A stretch of 64,000 bases of DNA, from the NCBI RefSeq assembly GCF_017743975.1, contig NZ_JAGHRC010000003.1, positions 124,001 to 188,000 on the forward strand, written 5' to 3'. The position numbers and the translations under genes are program-made. This DNA is from Ruegeria sp. R14_0. Its GTDB lineage: Bacteria > Pseudomonadota > Alphaproteobacteria > Rhodobacterales > Rhodobacteraceae. The notes beneath the pieces are model-generated. The model was not told the DNA's origin and did not search any database. It worked only from the letters and a program-made list of their open reading frames with translations. Shown piece after piece: positions 8,832 through 17,753 of the stretch (positions are counted from its first letter, which is position 1; every line of letters begins with the position of its first letter).

Positions 8832-9709
8832 TACTGGGTCGCTTGCCCGGTGGGCGACTTCAGATAGTTGAAGAACTCGGAATCCGGGCTCAACACCATC
8901 GAGCTGTTCCCGCCCCGCAACGCGTTTTCATACGCGCTGAGCGAGCGGTAGAATTCAAAGAACTCAGGGTCCGCACCATAGGCTTCGGCAAAGATCGCGT
9001 TGCGCTCGGCGTCAGCCTCACCGCGGATGATCTCGGCCTCGCGGTTGGCGTCTGAAACCAGCTCGACCACAGTACGGTCGGCTTGCGCGCGTACACGCTG
9101 CGCTGCTTCGTTACCACGGGCGCGCTCGTCGGTTGCCTCGCGTTCCCGTTCTGCTTTCATCCGGTCGAAGGTTGCTTCGAGGTTGGCCTGTGGCAGATCG
9201 GTTGCCTTCAGACGCACGTCGATCACGTTTACGCCCAGCGCTTGCGCTTCGGCAATCGCGCTGTTCCGGATACGCAGCATCAGAGCCGCACGGTCCGAGC
9301 TGAGGATATCGCGGGACGAAACCGAACCCAGAACTTCGCGGGTTTCGGCACGCAGGATGCGGTCCAGACGATCTTCGGCAACCGGGATACCACCGACACC
9401 AACGGCCTGACGGAAGCGGTTCAGATCAGAAATCCGGTAGCGTGCGAAGGCGTCGACAACCAAACGACGGTCATCCAGCGGCGTCACTTCCAGCGGCTGC
9501 ACGTCGATCGACAGGATACGGTCGTCGTATCGCACCACTTCTTGAATAAGTGGAATTTTGAACGCCAGACCGGGTTCTTCTTTCACGGCCACAACGCGGC
9601 CAAACTGTAGAACCAACGCGCGTTCACGTTCATCCACGATAAAGATCGAGGAAAGGCCTGCGGCTGCGAGGATGAACAGCACGATTAAGATAATGGGTGA
9701 CTTACGCAT
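8831..9709 (-). CDS. hflC: HflC, SPFH-domain regulator of FtsH
   Basis: HflC pairs with HflK to form a membrane assembly around the FtsH protease. The 292-residue protein has an N-terminal membrane anchor (IILIVLFILAAAGLSSIFIV), then the band-7/SPFH domain (VDERERALVLQFGRVV onward) and a long Ala/Glu/Arg-rich helix (RMKAEREREATDERARGNEA). It closes with EFFEFYRSLSAYENALRGG, typical of HflC. Its ATG overlaps the hflK stop by one base (TGATG). Confidence 0.96.
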   Translation of the reverse strand: MRKSPIILIVLFILAAAGLSSIFIVDERERALVLQFGRVVAVKEEPGLAFKIPLIQEVVRYDDRILSIDVQPLEVTPLDDRRLVVDAFARYRISDLNRFRQAVGVGGIPVAEDRLDRILRAETREVLGSVSSRDILSSDRAALMLRIRNSAIAEAQALGVNVIDVRLKATDLPQANLEATFDRMKAEREREATDERARGNEAAQRVRAQADRTVVELVSDANREAEIIRGEADAERNAIFAEAYGADPEFFEFYRSLSAYENALRGGNSSMVLSPDSEFFNYLKSPTGQATQ

Positions 9710-10854
9710 CAGTTGCTCTCCTCAGACGGGTTCCGGCGCAGTTCGTTCAGCGGCAGGTAGGGAACAACCCCCTGCCCCTGACCGGTCGAGTTTTCGTCCA
9801 GGATAATTTTGTCAACGTCTCCAAGTACCTGCTCCATCCGTTCCAGATACAGACGTTTACGGGTCACGTCCGGTGCTTTGGAGTATTCTTCCAGAACCGC
9901 GCTAAAGCGGCTGGCCTCACCCTGCGCGCCGTTGATCTGCTGGGCACGATAGGCTTCCGCCTCTTCAAGGACCTGAGCCGCTTCACCACGCGCTTCGGCG
10001 AGCACACGGTTGGCATATGCGTCGGCCACGTTTTGCAAACGGTCACGTTCCTGCGCCGCGGCCTGAACGTCGCGGAAAGCGGCAATCACGTCCTGCGGTG
10101 GGTCCGCCTTGTCAAAGTTGACGCGGACAATGTTGATCCCTGAATCATAACTGTCCATCGTCGCCTGAATCAGTTCTTGCAGGCGGTCCGCGATGATCCC
10201 CCGGTCCCGGTTCAGGATCGGCGCCAGTTCGCTTTGTGCGATAATCTCTCGCATCGCCGATTCAGAGACTGCTCGGATCGTTTGACGCGGGTCGCGCAGG
10301 TTGAACAGGTATTTGGCCGGATCGTTGATGTTCCAAACGACTTGATAGTCGATGTCGACAACGTTTTCATCGCCGGTCAGCATCAACCCGTCATCACTGC
10401 CGCGCGCGCCTCCCATATCCTCATTTTGTTCTCGGGTCACCGGGATGACCTCGGCGGTCACAAACGGCCACGGCGCAAAGTTCAGACCTGGGTTCCCAAC
10501 AGAGGAGAACTCACCCAGAAACAGCTCAACCGACTGCTCTTCGGGCTTTACTGTGTAAAAACTGGCCGCGCCCCACAAAACTGCAGCTACGACAACACCG
10601 ATCAGAACGGTGCCCTTGGTGAACAGAGGGCCACCGCCACCCTGACCGCCGCCGCTGCCACCACGACCTGAACCGCCACGACCGCCCATCAGGACGCGCA
10701 GCTGTTCCTGGCCTTTCTTCATCAGCTCATCGATCTCGGGGATCTGCGGGCCATCGCCTTCGGGCGGGCGTTGCCCGTTGCCGTTATTGCCTCTGTTTCC
10801 TCCGCCACCGGATGAGCCTCCGCCCCCCCAGGGGCCACCGCTGTTGCCCGCCAT
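9709..10854 (-). CDS. hflK: HflK, SPFH-domain regulator of FtsH
   Basis: HflK is the partner of HflC in controlling FtsH proteolysis at the inner membrane. The 381-residue protein opens with a Gly/Asn/Ser-rich low-complexity tail (about 1-100) typical of HflK. A membrane segment follows (VLIGVVVAAVLWGAASFYTV, about 110-130), then an SPFH domain with VKPEEQSVELFLG and DVQAAAQERDRLQNVADAYA. It is the first gene of the hflK-hflC-DUF2065-degP group. The bases 10855-10926 separate it from gor. Confidence 0.96.
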   Translation of the reverse strand: MAGNSGGPWGGGGSSGGGGNRGNNGNGQRPPEGDGPQIPEIDELMKKGQEQLRVLMGGRGGSGRGGSGGGQGGGGPLFTKGTVLIGVVVAAVLWGAASFYTVKPEEQSVELFLGEFSSVGNPGLNFAPWPFVTAEVIPVTREQNEDMGGARGSDDGLMLTGDENVVDIDYQVVWNINDPAKYLFNLRDPRQTIRAVSESAMREIIAQSELAPILNRDRGIIADRLQELIQATMDSYDSGINIVRVNFDKADPPQDVIAAFRDVQAAAQERDRLQNVADAYANRVLAEARGEAAQVLEEAEAYRAQQINGAQGEASRFSAVLEEYSKAPDVTRKRLYLERMEQVLGDVDKIILDENSTGQGQGVVPYLPLNELRRNPSEESN

Positions 10855-10926
10855 ATGTATCTATTCCCTTGTGTTGGACCGTGTGATCACGGGTTCCCTT
10901 GTAACTTGTGTGCGCCTGCTTGCAAA

Positions 10927-12285
10927 TCAAGCAGTGCGAACAGGTTGCCGCATTGTCACCAGTTCTTCGGCCATAACCGGGTGAACGGCAACCGTGCGGT
11001 CAAAATCTTCCTTGGTCGCGCCCATCTTTACGGCAATGCCAGCCAGCTGGATCATCTCGCCTGCACCCGGCGCGACAATGTGGCAGCCCAGTACTTTACG
11101 GGTCGCCTGGCTGACGATCAGCTTCATCAGAACGCGCTGCGTTCCTCCGGCAAAGGCTTTTTGCATGGGCTTGAACGAGGTTGCATAGACCTCGATGGGC
11201 TCTTGCGCCGCGCCTTCCTCTTCGCTCAGGCCGACCGTTCCGAATTCCGGCTGCGTAAAGATCGCCGTTGGGATCAGCTCATGATCCACGGGCGTCGGGT
11301 TACCCTTGAACACAGTTTCGACAAAAGCCATGCCTTCACGGATCGCGACCGGTGTCAGGTTCACGCGGTCGGTCACATCACCGATGGCGTAGATCGAGGG
11401 CACGCCGGTCTGGCTGTATTCATCCACGACAATCTCACCTTTGCGACCACGTTCCACGCCCAGCGCCTCGAGGCCCAGATTGTCCGCATTGGGCACCCGA
11501 CCGGTTGCAAACATGACCACGTCGAATTGATCTTCAGTGCCATCGGTGGCTTTGACGCGGATCTTGTCGCCTTCTTTGGTCATCTCAAGCACGTTGGTGC
11601 CCAGACGCACATCGATGCCGTTCTGGCGCATCTCTTCGCAGATCAGACCGCGCGCTTCCTCGTCGAAACCACGGAGAATCTGCGCTCCACGGTAGAACTG
11701 AGTGGTCTTCACTCCCATGCCGTTCATGATCCCGGCGAATTCACTGGCGATGTAGCCACCACCGACGATCAGAATGCTTTCCGGCAGTTGGTCCAGGTGG
11801 AATATCTCGTTCGAAGTGATCGCAAGTTCGGACCCCGGGAATTGCGGTATGACCGGACGACCACCTGTCGCGACGAGAATATGCTTGGCCGTCTTGCGCG
11901 TTCCATCGGCCAGCTCAACCGTGTGCGGATCAACGATTGTTGCGCGCTGATCAAAGCTTTCGACGCCGTTGTTCTTCAGAATATTGCGGTAGATGCCTTC
12001 CAGCCTGTCCAGCTCGGTCACCAGTTTGTCGTGGAACGTGGTCCAACTCAGCGCGCCGGCCTGAATGTCCCAGCCGTAAGCCTGCGCATCACCGACCATG
12101 CCCGAGAACTCACTGGCAAAGACCATCAGCTTTTTGGGAACACACCCCCGAATGACGCAGGTGCCGCCATAGCGATCCTCTTCCGCCAGCGCCACTTTTG
12201 CGCCGTTCTCGCCAGCTGCCACACGCGCGGCACGGACCCCGCCCGAGCCTCCGCCGATGACAAAAAGATCGTAGTCAAAGCTCAT
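10927..12285 (-). CDS. gor: Glutathione-disulfide reductase
   Basis: This flavoenzyme reduces glutathione disulfide with NADPH. The 452-residue protein has the FAD-binding GGGSGGVRAAR near the start, the redox-active disulfide in GGTCVIRGCVPKK (Cys43 and Cys48), an NAD(P)-binding GGGYIASEFAGI, the second FAD motif YAIGDVTDRVNLTPVA and the C-terminal active-site His in VHPVMAEELVT. The frame extends six codons upstream to 12303, but ATG 12285 follows a GGCAGGA ribosome site. rpiA lies upstream on the same strand. Confidence 0.95.
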   Translation of the reverse strand: MSFDYDLFVIGGGSGGVRAARVAAGENGAKVALAEEDRYGGTCVIRGCVPKKLMVFASEFSGMVGDAQAYGWDIQAGALSWTTFHDKLVTELDRLEGIYRNILKNNGVESFDQRATIVDPHTVELADGTRKTAKHILVATGGRPVIPQFPGSELAITSNEIFHLDQLPESILIVGGGYIASEFAGIMNGMGVKTTQFYRGAQILRGFDEEARGLICEEMRQNGIDVRLGTNVLEMTKEGDKIRVKATDGTEDQFDVVMFATGRVPNADNLGLEALGVERGRKGEIVVDEYSQTGVPSIYAIGDVTDRVNLTPVAIREGMAFVETVFKGNPTPVDHELIPTAIFTQPEFGTVGLSEEEGAAQEPIEVYATSFKPMQKAFAGGTQRVLMKLIVSQATRKVLGCHIVAPGAGEMIQLAGIAVKMGATKEDFDRTVAVHPVMAEELVTMRQPVRTA

Positions 12286-12560
12286 TTGTCCTGCCTTTTC
12301 CAAACTTCCGCAACCGCCATACCGGCGTCGCTAGGGGTGTACCCGATCTCGCGCTGCTGTCCAGAGTGATCACATAGTCCTGGTCATTCTGGATCTTGCG
12401 AATTTGCACCGGGAATTGCTGCAACGCTGAATTCAATCGCCGAGATATGGTGGGTTCCAGCAAATTCAACGGCAGCCGGGCGGTCTTTGACCTACCTTAT
12501 CGGTTTGGAAACAAAGCAGACGAAAATCGCCGGTGGTTCTAAATTCGGCGTCAGCGCCGC
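12286..12560. other. rpiA-gor spacer with a doubtful short frame
   Basis: This 275-base spacer on the minus-strand side holds a frame of about 64 codons (12469-12275) with only a TTG start, overlapping the first codons of gor. It encodes a basic peptide (SRRLNSALQQFPVQIRKIQN) I do not recognise. No terminator or riboswitch is evident. I do not call a gene here. Confidence 0.4.
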
Positions 12561-13346
12561 TCAATCCGCCAAGTCCGAAAACAGGTTTTCGCCGCCCTCA
12601 ACCAGTTGGTCCAGTTCGAGTGTTCCATCATTGATATCGCGCAGCTCGACCCGGCCATCTCCGTGGCCGATCACAACTTTGTCACAGATGTCGATGAACA
12701 ACCCATTCTCGACCACGCCCGGTACCTGATTCAATACCAGCGCCAGTTGCCGTGCATTCCCGATGCGCTGCAGATGCAGGTCCAGAATATGGTTCCCTAC
12801 ATCCGTCACGAAAGGTGCCTCGCCGTTCATGCGCAGCGCGGCAGAGTTGCCCAGCACGTCCATCGTATCCAGCGCCTCTTGGATCAGCGTCCGCGTGGTT
12901 TGCCAGCCAAATGGGATCACTTCGACCGGCAGAGGGAAAGCGCCCAGCGTTTCCACCTCTTTTCCGGCGTCGGCTATGACGATCATCTGGTCACTGGCTG
13001 TTGCAACGATCTTTTCCTGCAGATGCGCACCGCCGCCGCCTTTGATCAGGTTCAGCTCTCCGTCGAACTCATCCGCCCCGTCGATCGTCAGGTCCAGCCA
13101 CCCGGCCTGATCCAGCGACACAACCTCAATCCCCAGTTCCCGGGCCAGCTGTGCAGTACGGGTCGAGGTCGGCACTCCCTTAATCCGCAACCCTTCCTGC
13201 TTAACCCGCTCACCCAATCGTCGAACCATCCACGCGGCGGTCGACCCGGTGCCAAGACCCACGCGCATCCCGTTTTCGACCATATCCGCAGCCCGGCACG
13301 CAGCGGCGAATTTCGCCTTGTCGATAGGCGACATATCTCCGGTCAT
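12561..13346 (-). CDS. rpiA: Ribose-5-phosphate isomerase A
   Basis: RpiA interconverts ribose 5-phosphate and ribulose 5-phosphate in the pentose phosphate and Calvin-type pathways. The 261-residue protein shows GLGTGSTAAWMVRRLGE near residues 30-46, the catalytic IDGADEFDGELNLIKGGGGAH (about 88-108) and the closing GHGDGRVELRDI region. Length is slightly above the usual 220-235 because of a C-terminal tail. ATG codons at 13346 and 13334 (MSPIDKAKF) are both possible; the second removes four residues. Confidence 0.96.
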   Translation of the reverse strand: MTGDMSPIDKAKFAAACRAADMVENGMRVGLGTGSTAAWMVRRLGERVKQEGLRIKGVPTSTRTAQLARELGIEVVSLDQAGWLDLTIDGADEFDGELNLIKGGGGAHLQEKIVATASDQMIVIADAGKEVETLGAFPLPVEVIPFGWQTTRTLIQEALDTMDVLGNSAALRMNGEAPFVTDVGNHILDLHLQRIGNARQLALVLNQVPGVVENGLFIDICDKVVIGHGDGRVELRDINDGTLELDQLVEGGENLFSDLAD

Positions 13347-13513
13347 TGCAGCATTCCCCCTTGGTATTACGGAATTTATACGGAATGTCCGGACAGACTG
13401 CGAGCGTCAATTCACCAACCGCGACGTCGAGCCTGTCGCAAAACTACGCGTTTCCTATTGGAAACGTCGCAATCGAAGCTTACGATTCTGCTGCTGGTGT
13501 TTACATACAGCGC

Positions 13514-14215
13514 ATGAACGCGCCCTATACACTTCACTATGCCCCCGACAATGCCTCGCTGGTGATCAGACTGGCGTTGGAAGAGATGGGCTTGCCGTAC
13601 GAAACGCGCCTGGTGGACCGCCGCCAGAACGAGCAGGACGGCAAAGCGTATCGGGCCCTGAACCCCAACGGTTTGATACCTGTTCTGGAAACGCCGAATG
13701 GGCCGATCTTTGAGACCGCGGCGATCCTTTTGTGGCTGGCCGACAAGCACGGACAGCTTGCGCCGCCCCCTGACAGCCCGGACCGGGCCGCGTTTTTGAA
13801 ATGGCTGTTTTTTGCGTCCAACACCCTACACGCAGACATGCGCATTCTTTTCTATGCCGAAAAGTACATCGACGCAGCGCAGGCTGACACGTTGCGGCAA
13901 GGCATCCGCCCGCGCCTGCGTCAGCATCTTAGGAATCTGGATGATCTGGCGGCGACTGCGCCCGACTGGCTGAGCGACGATCACCCCTCGGTTCTGAGTT
14001 ATTATCTGGCCTGTCAGATACGGTGGGTGGCCCTATATCCTGCCCGGGCCGATCGCACTTGGTTTAAACTCGCGGACACGCCCCATCTGCAATCAATCCT
14101 GATGCGCCTCGACGACCGTCCCGCAACCCAGGCTGCTATGACAGCCGAGGGTTTGGGGGCCACCCCCTTCACCAGCCCGACTTACGCTAACCCCCCAGAA
14201 GGCTCTGCTACCTGA
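13514..14215 (+). CDS. Glutathione S-transferase family protein
   Basis: The 233-residue protein has a thioredoxin-like N-terminal domain (MNAPYTLHYAPDNASLVIRL; LNPNGLIPVLETPNGPIFETAAILLWLA, where the ETAAI segment is the glutathione gamma-Glu site). An alpha-helical C-terminal domain with LKWLFFASNTLHADMR follows. The substrate is unknown. The open frame extends back to 13346, but ATG 13514 gives the canonical start. sdaA begins one base after its stop codon, so the two are co-translated. Confidence 0.9.
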   Translation: MNAPYTLHYAPDNASLVIRLALEEMGLPYETRLVDRRQNEQDGKAYRALNPNGLIPVLETPNGPIFETAAILLWLADKHGQLAPPPDSPDRAAFLKWLFFASNTLHADMRILFYAEKYIDAAQADTLRQGIRPRLRQHLRNLDDLAATAPDWLSDDHPSVLSYYLACQIRWVALYPARADRTWFKLADTPHLQSILMRLDDRPATQAAMTAEGLGATPFTSPTYANPPEGSAT

Positions 14216-14216
14216 T

Positions 14217-15590
14217 ATGTTTCTGTCTGTCTTCAATATGTTCAAAGTGGGCATCGGCCCGTCTTCGTCACACACAATGGGGCCGATGGTGGCCGCTGCG
14301 CGGTTCCTGGACCTGATGCGTGCCTCGCCGTTCGAGTTTGCAGGCCTGCGTGCTTCTCTGCACGGCTCGTTGGCGTTTACCGGTGTGGGTCATGCGACCG
14401 ACCGCGCCACGATCCTGGGACTGGCTGGTTTCGTGCCGGACACCTATGACAACGACAAGGCCGAGGCTGCGCTGGCCGCCATTGCTGAAACGCATTCGGT
14501 CTCGCCCGAGGGTCTGCCAACGCTGCACTTCGACCCCAAGGCAGACATGATCTTTGACTACGATCACAACCTGCCCGGCCACGCAAACGGGATGATCCTG
14601 ATGGCCACCGACGCACAAGGCGACGTGATTCTGCGGCAGGTTTACTATTCCGTCGGCGGCGGCTTTGTGTTGACAGAAGAAGAACTGGCTGAGGGCAAAG
14701 CCACAAACGACGGACCGTCCGTGCCCTTCCCGTTCCATTCGGCCGCCGAGATGCTGGAGATGTCAAAGGCCAGCGGAAAAAGCATCGCTCAGATGAAGCG
14801 CGAGAACGAGATCGCGCGTGGTTGCGCCGACAGTTTCGCCAAAGGCACCGCCCGCCTCTGGGAGGTCATGAACAACTGCATCGAACGCGGACTGAAAACG
14901 GACGGAATACTGCCGGGAGGTCTGAACGTTCGCCGCCGTGCCAAGGGTATCCACGACGCATTGCTGGCCGAGCGGGGCATGAACCTGAACGCGCCGCACA
15001 CTATCAATGACTGGATGAGCGTGTACGCCATGGCCGTGAATGAGGAAAACGCAGCGGGCGGTCAGGTTGTCACCGCGCCCACCAACGGGGCGGCAGGCAC
15101 GCTGCCAGCAGTCCTTCGCTACTACCTCGACCACGTGCCGGGCGCATCGGAAAGCCACATTGAAGACTTTCTTCTGACCGCTGCGGCCATCGGCGGGTTG
15201 GTCAAGTACAACGCCTCGATCTCGGGTGCCGAAGCGGGATGCCAGGCCGAGGTCGGAAGCGCCTCTGCCATGGCGGCAGCTGGGCTGTGCGCGGTGATGG
15301 GCGGCACGCCCGAGCAGGTGGAAAACGCGGCCGAGATCGCGCTTGAGCACCATCTGGGCATGACCTGTGATCCGGTCAAAGGCCTGGTGCAGGTCCCCTG
15401 CATCGAACGTAACGGGCTGGCGGCGATCAAAGCGGTCTCGGCAGCGTCGCTTGCGCTGCGCGGTGACGGGCAGCATTTCGTGCCTCTTGACGCCGTCATC
15501 GAGACCATGCGCCAGACCGGCCACGATATGCACGAGAAGTACAAAGAAACGTCTCTGGGCGGATTGGCGGTAAACGTGCCAAACTGCTGA
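14217..15590 (+). CDS. sdaA: L-serine ammonia-lyase, iron-sulfur type, single chain
   Basis: The enzyme deaminates L-serine to pyruvate with an oxygen-sensitive iron-sulfur cluster. The 457-residue single polypeptide joins beta and alpha domains: FKVGIGPSSSHTMGPM near the start, and later ISGAEAGCQAEVGSASAMAA, MTCDPVKGLVQVPCIERN and a C-terminal NVPNC, which supply the cluster cysteines. Length matches the one-chain proteobacterial form. The ATG lies one base after the GST stop. Confidence 0.96.
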   Translation: MFLSVFNMFKVGIGPSSSHTMGPMVAAARFLDLMRASPFEFAGLRASLHGSLAFTGVGHATDRATILGLAGFVPDTYDNDKAEAALAAIAETHSVSPEGLPTLHFDPKADMIFDYDHNLPGHANGMILMATDAQGDVILRQVYYSVGGGFVLTEEELAEGKATNDGPSVPFPFHSAAEMLEMSKASGKSIAQMKRENEIARGCADSFAKGTARLWEVMNNCIERGLKTDGILPGGLNVRRRAKGIHDALLAERGMNLNAPHTINDWMSVYAMAVNEENAAGGQVVTAPTNGAAGTLPAVLRYYLDHVPGASESHIEDFLLTAAAIGGLVKYNASISGAEAGCQAEVGSASAMAAAGLCAVMGGTPEQVENAAEIALEHHLGMTCDPVKGLVQVPCIERNGLAAIKAVSAASLALRGDGQHFVPLDAVIETMRQTGHDMHEKYKETSLGGLAVNVPNC

Positions 15591-15614
15591 TGAGTAGTTA
15601 GAAGGAGGACAGCG

Positions 15615-16025
15615 ATGCAAGGACACTGCCTGTGCGGAACCATCCGGTACGAGGTTGATCCTCCGGTCCTGTCCTGCGTGACCTGTCACTGCGACAGTTG
15701 CCGCCGACAATGCGCCGCGCCGATGACGGCCTATTTCGGCGTGCGCGACGGGCAATGGCGCTGGACCGGTGAGGCGCCCAAGATCTTCAACTCGTCCCCC
15801 GGTGTCGAACGCAGCTTTTGCCCGCATTGCGGCACACCCATCTCGTTCCGGTCGCAATCCATGTCAGATGTGCTGCACTTGTATGTCGCCACGCTGATCG
15901 ACCCCAACCAGTTACAGCCCACCCTGCACGTCGCGCACGAAGAGAGACTGGACTGGCTGAAACTGGGCGATGACCTGCCCGTTTGCATTGGGCCGGACTA
16001 CACCAAGGTGCAGCCTCTTCCTTAG
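15615..16025 (+). CDS. GFA domain (CENP-V/GFA) zinc protein
   Basis: The 136-residue protein is a Mss4-like fold with paired zinc sites: Cys5 and Cys7 in GHCLCG, Cys21/24/26/29 in CVTCHCDSCR, and a later FCPHCGTPISF. This is the GFA pattern, named after a glutathione-dependent formaldehyde-activating enzyme, but most single-domain members have no proven activity. A GAAGGAGGAC ribosome site precedes the ATG by a few bases. It follows sdaA by 24 bases and may be in the same transcript. Confidence 0.9.
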   Translation: MQGHCLCGTIRYEVDPPVLSCVTCHCDSCRRQCAAPMTAYFGVRDGQWRWTGEAPKIFNSSPGVERSFCPHCGTPISFRSQSMSDVLHLYVATLIDPNQLQPTLHVAHEERLDWLKLGDDLPVCIGPDYTKVQPLP

Positions 16026-16064
16026 ATGCTTTCAAACGGGGCTCAAAAGTCCTAGCGTCGCCCT

Positions 16065-16979
16065 ATGACTCAGGATCGCCCTGTCTTTGGCATCATCTTG
16101 ATGCTTGGTTTCTGTGTGCTTGCTCCGCTGGGCGACTCTATCGCCAAGCTGTTGGGCGAGACGATGCCGGTGGGCGTTCTGGTTTTCATCCGTTTTGCCG
16201 TTCAGGCGCTGCTGCTGATCCCGCTGGTGGCGCTGACCGGTCGGCCATGGCGTATGCGGGGGCGCATCCTGCGGCTGACCTTCATACGAACCGTCCTCCA
16301 TATCCTTGGCATTGCTGCAATGTTCAGCGCACTGCAATTCCTGCCGCTGGCGGACGCAGTGGCAATCGCCTTTGTGATGCCCTTCATCATGCTGTTGCTT
16401 GGCAGGTACGTACTGGGCGAAGAAGTCGGATTTCGCCGCCTGATTGCCTGCCTTGTTGGGTTCATCGGCACCCTTCTGGTCATCCAGCCAAGCTTTGTTC
16501 AGGTCGGCGCGGCAGCCTTGTTGCCGCTGGTCGTGGCCGTGGTCTTTTCCCTGTTCATGCTGGTGACCCGGCAAATCGCCAAGGAAACCGACCCGATCGC
16601 GTTGCAGGCGGTGTCCGGTGTGATGGCCACGGTTCTGCTGTTGCCTGTTCTGGCGCTGGGAACGCTCGGGGACGTCTGGGCGATGTCATTCATCATACCA
16701 CCAAGCGAAAGCCACCTGTTGCTGATCGGGATCGGCGTTCTGGGGACCGTCGCGCATCTGTTCATGACGTGGTCCCTGCGCTATGCGCCGTCCGCCACAC
16801 TTGCACCAATGCAATATCTTGAGATCCCCGTGGCCACGCTGTTTGGATGGCTGATCTTTCACGATCTGCCAAACGGCTTGGCCGCGGCGGGCATCGCCAT
16901 CACCGTCGCAGCAGGCCTTTATGTCATTTTACGCGAGCGGGCCAGCGCCCGGTCTGCTCCGACAGAAACGCCTGCATGA
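16065..16979 (+). CDS. EamA/DMT family transporter
   Basis: This 304-residue protein has about ten membrane segments in two EamA repeats (RFAVQALLLIPLVALTGRPW; PLADAVAIAFVMPFIMLLLG; PSATLAPMQYLEIPVATLFGW). It resembles the RhaT/RarD-like drug-metabolite superfamily; the substrate is not predictable. The last 56 bases overlap the 3' end of the convergent thiamine pyrophosphokinase gene, so the RERASARSAPTETPA tail is read antisense to that gene. Confidence 0.87.
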   Translation: MTQDRPVFGIILMLGFCVLAPLGDSIAKLLGETMPVGVLVFIRFAVQALLLIPLVALTGRPWRMRGRILRLTFIRTVLHILGIAAMFSALQFLPLADAVAIAFVMPFIMLLLGRYVLGEEVGFRRLIACLVGFIGTLLVIQPSFVQVGAAALLPLVVAVVFSLFMLVTRQIAKETDPIALQAVSGVMATVLLLPVLALGTLGDVWAMSFIIPPSESHLLLIGIGVLGTVAHLFMTWSLRYAPSATLAPMQYLEIPVATLFGWLIFHDLPNGLAAAGIAITVAAGLYVILRERASARSAPTETPA

Positions 16980-17631
16980 CAGAATCCAAGGCGTATCGCG
17001 GCACCATTACCAGCAGGCCCGGCCCATCCACCGCAAGTTCAAGCTCGGAAAGCGCACGGTTGGATGTGCCCACCTGCCCCCCCGGTTCAAGCACAAGGTC
17101 ATCGATAGGCCATTCCAACCCCTTGCTGCTGCCCGTTACCCGCTGAAAGGGAAACAATGACACCACATCGCCAGCTGTAAGTTTGAACGAAATCCGGGGT
17201 GGCGTGTGAAAAACGACTTCGGTCTCTCCGATCAGAATACAGGGGCGATCCTGTCGCTGAACCAAGGCGTTAAGGACCGCAAGTTGATGGTCCAGCCGTC
17301 CCCCCAGAAACCCGGCACCCAGAATCAAAGGCGCGTCGATGCTGCGCAGGGCTTTGTCAAAATCCGTGCTGTTTTGTTCCCGTATGGGATACAAACGATC
17401 CGCAGGGATCATGTCTTTGTACCGACTGTGCAACGAATCAAAATCACCGATCACCGCGTCCGGGATGTGACCCGATTCCACCAAGGGCGCAGCGCCCCCG
17501 TCGGCCGCGACGACCGTTTTGGCGCGAATCAGCATCAGATTCAGGTCATCAGGGCCGATTTCACCCCCTCCGACCAGTGCAATTGGCTCAAATGACCGTA
17601 CAATTGGGTGATTTTTTCTAAGATTGATCAT
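16924..17631 (-). CDS. Thiamine pyrophosphokinase
   Basis: The enzyme transfers diphosphate from ATP to thiamine to make the coenzyme. The 235-residue protein shows VVAADGGAAPLVESG, PDAVIGDFDSL and EQNSTDFDKALRSI, the conserved Asp-rich active-site blocks, then GGRLDHQLAVLNAL. Length fits the family. The frame is open to 17661; I favour the ATG at 17631 (MINLRKNHP), with MVSM at 17661 as an alternative. The 3' end overlaps the EamA gene tail to tail by 56 bases. Confidence 0.92.
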   Translation of the reverse strand: MINLRKNHPIVRSFEPIALVGGGEIGPDDLNLMLIRAKTVVAADGGAAPLVESGHIPDAVIGDFDSLHSRYKDMIPADRLYPIREQNSTDFDKALRSIDAPLILGAGFLGGRLDHQLAVLNALVQRQDRPCILIGETEVVFHTPPRISFKLTAGDVVSLFPFQRVTGSSKGLEWPIDDLVLEPGGQVGTSNRALSELELAVDGPGLLVMVPRYALDSVMQAFLSEQTGRWPARVK

Positions 17632-17753
17632 TTTTCCCGGATTTGGACACATTGAGACCACAAAATGATAGGTTCATGCAGAGAGTTCCGAGCCAATAGG
17701 CGTGCCTGCACAAGTCTGGTTGGCTCTCGTAGTTTGTAGAGGACGTGTGTCTG

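Noticed and set aside
10855..12369. A 504-codon plus-strand frame opposite gor
   Set aside because: It is a mirror of the gor coding sequence with no recognisable domain; the minus strand carries clear glutathione reductase motifs.
12275..12469. A short minus-strand frame between rpiA and gor with a TTG start
   Set aside because: It overlaps the gor start, has no convincing ribosome site and no recognisable family, so I do not call it a gene.
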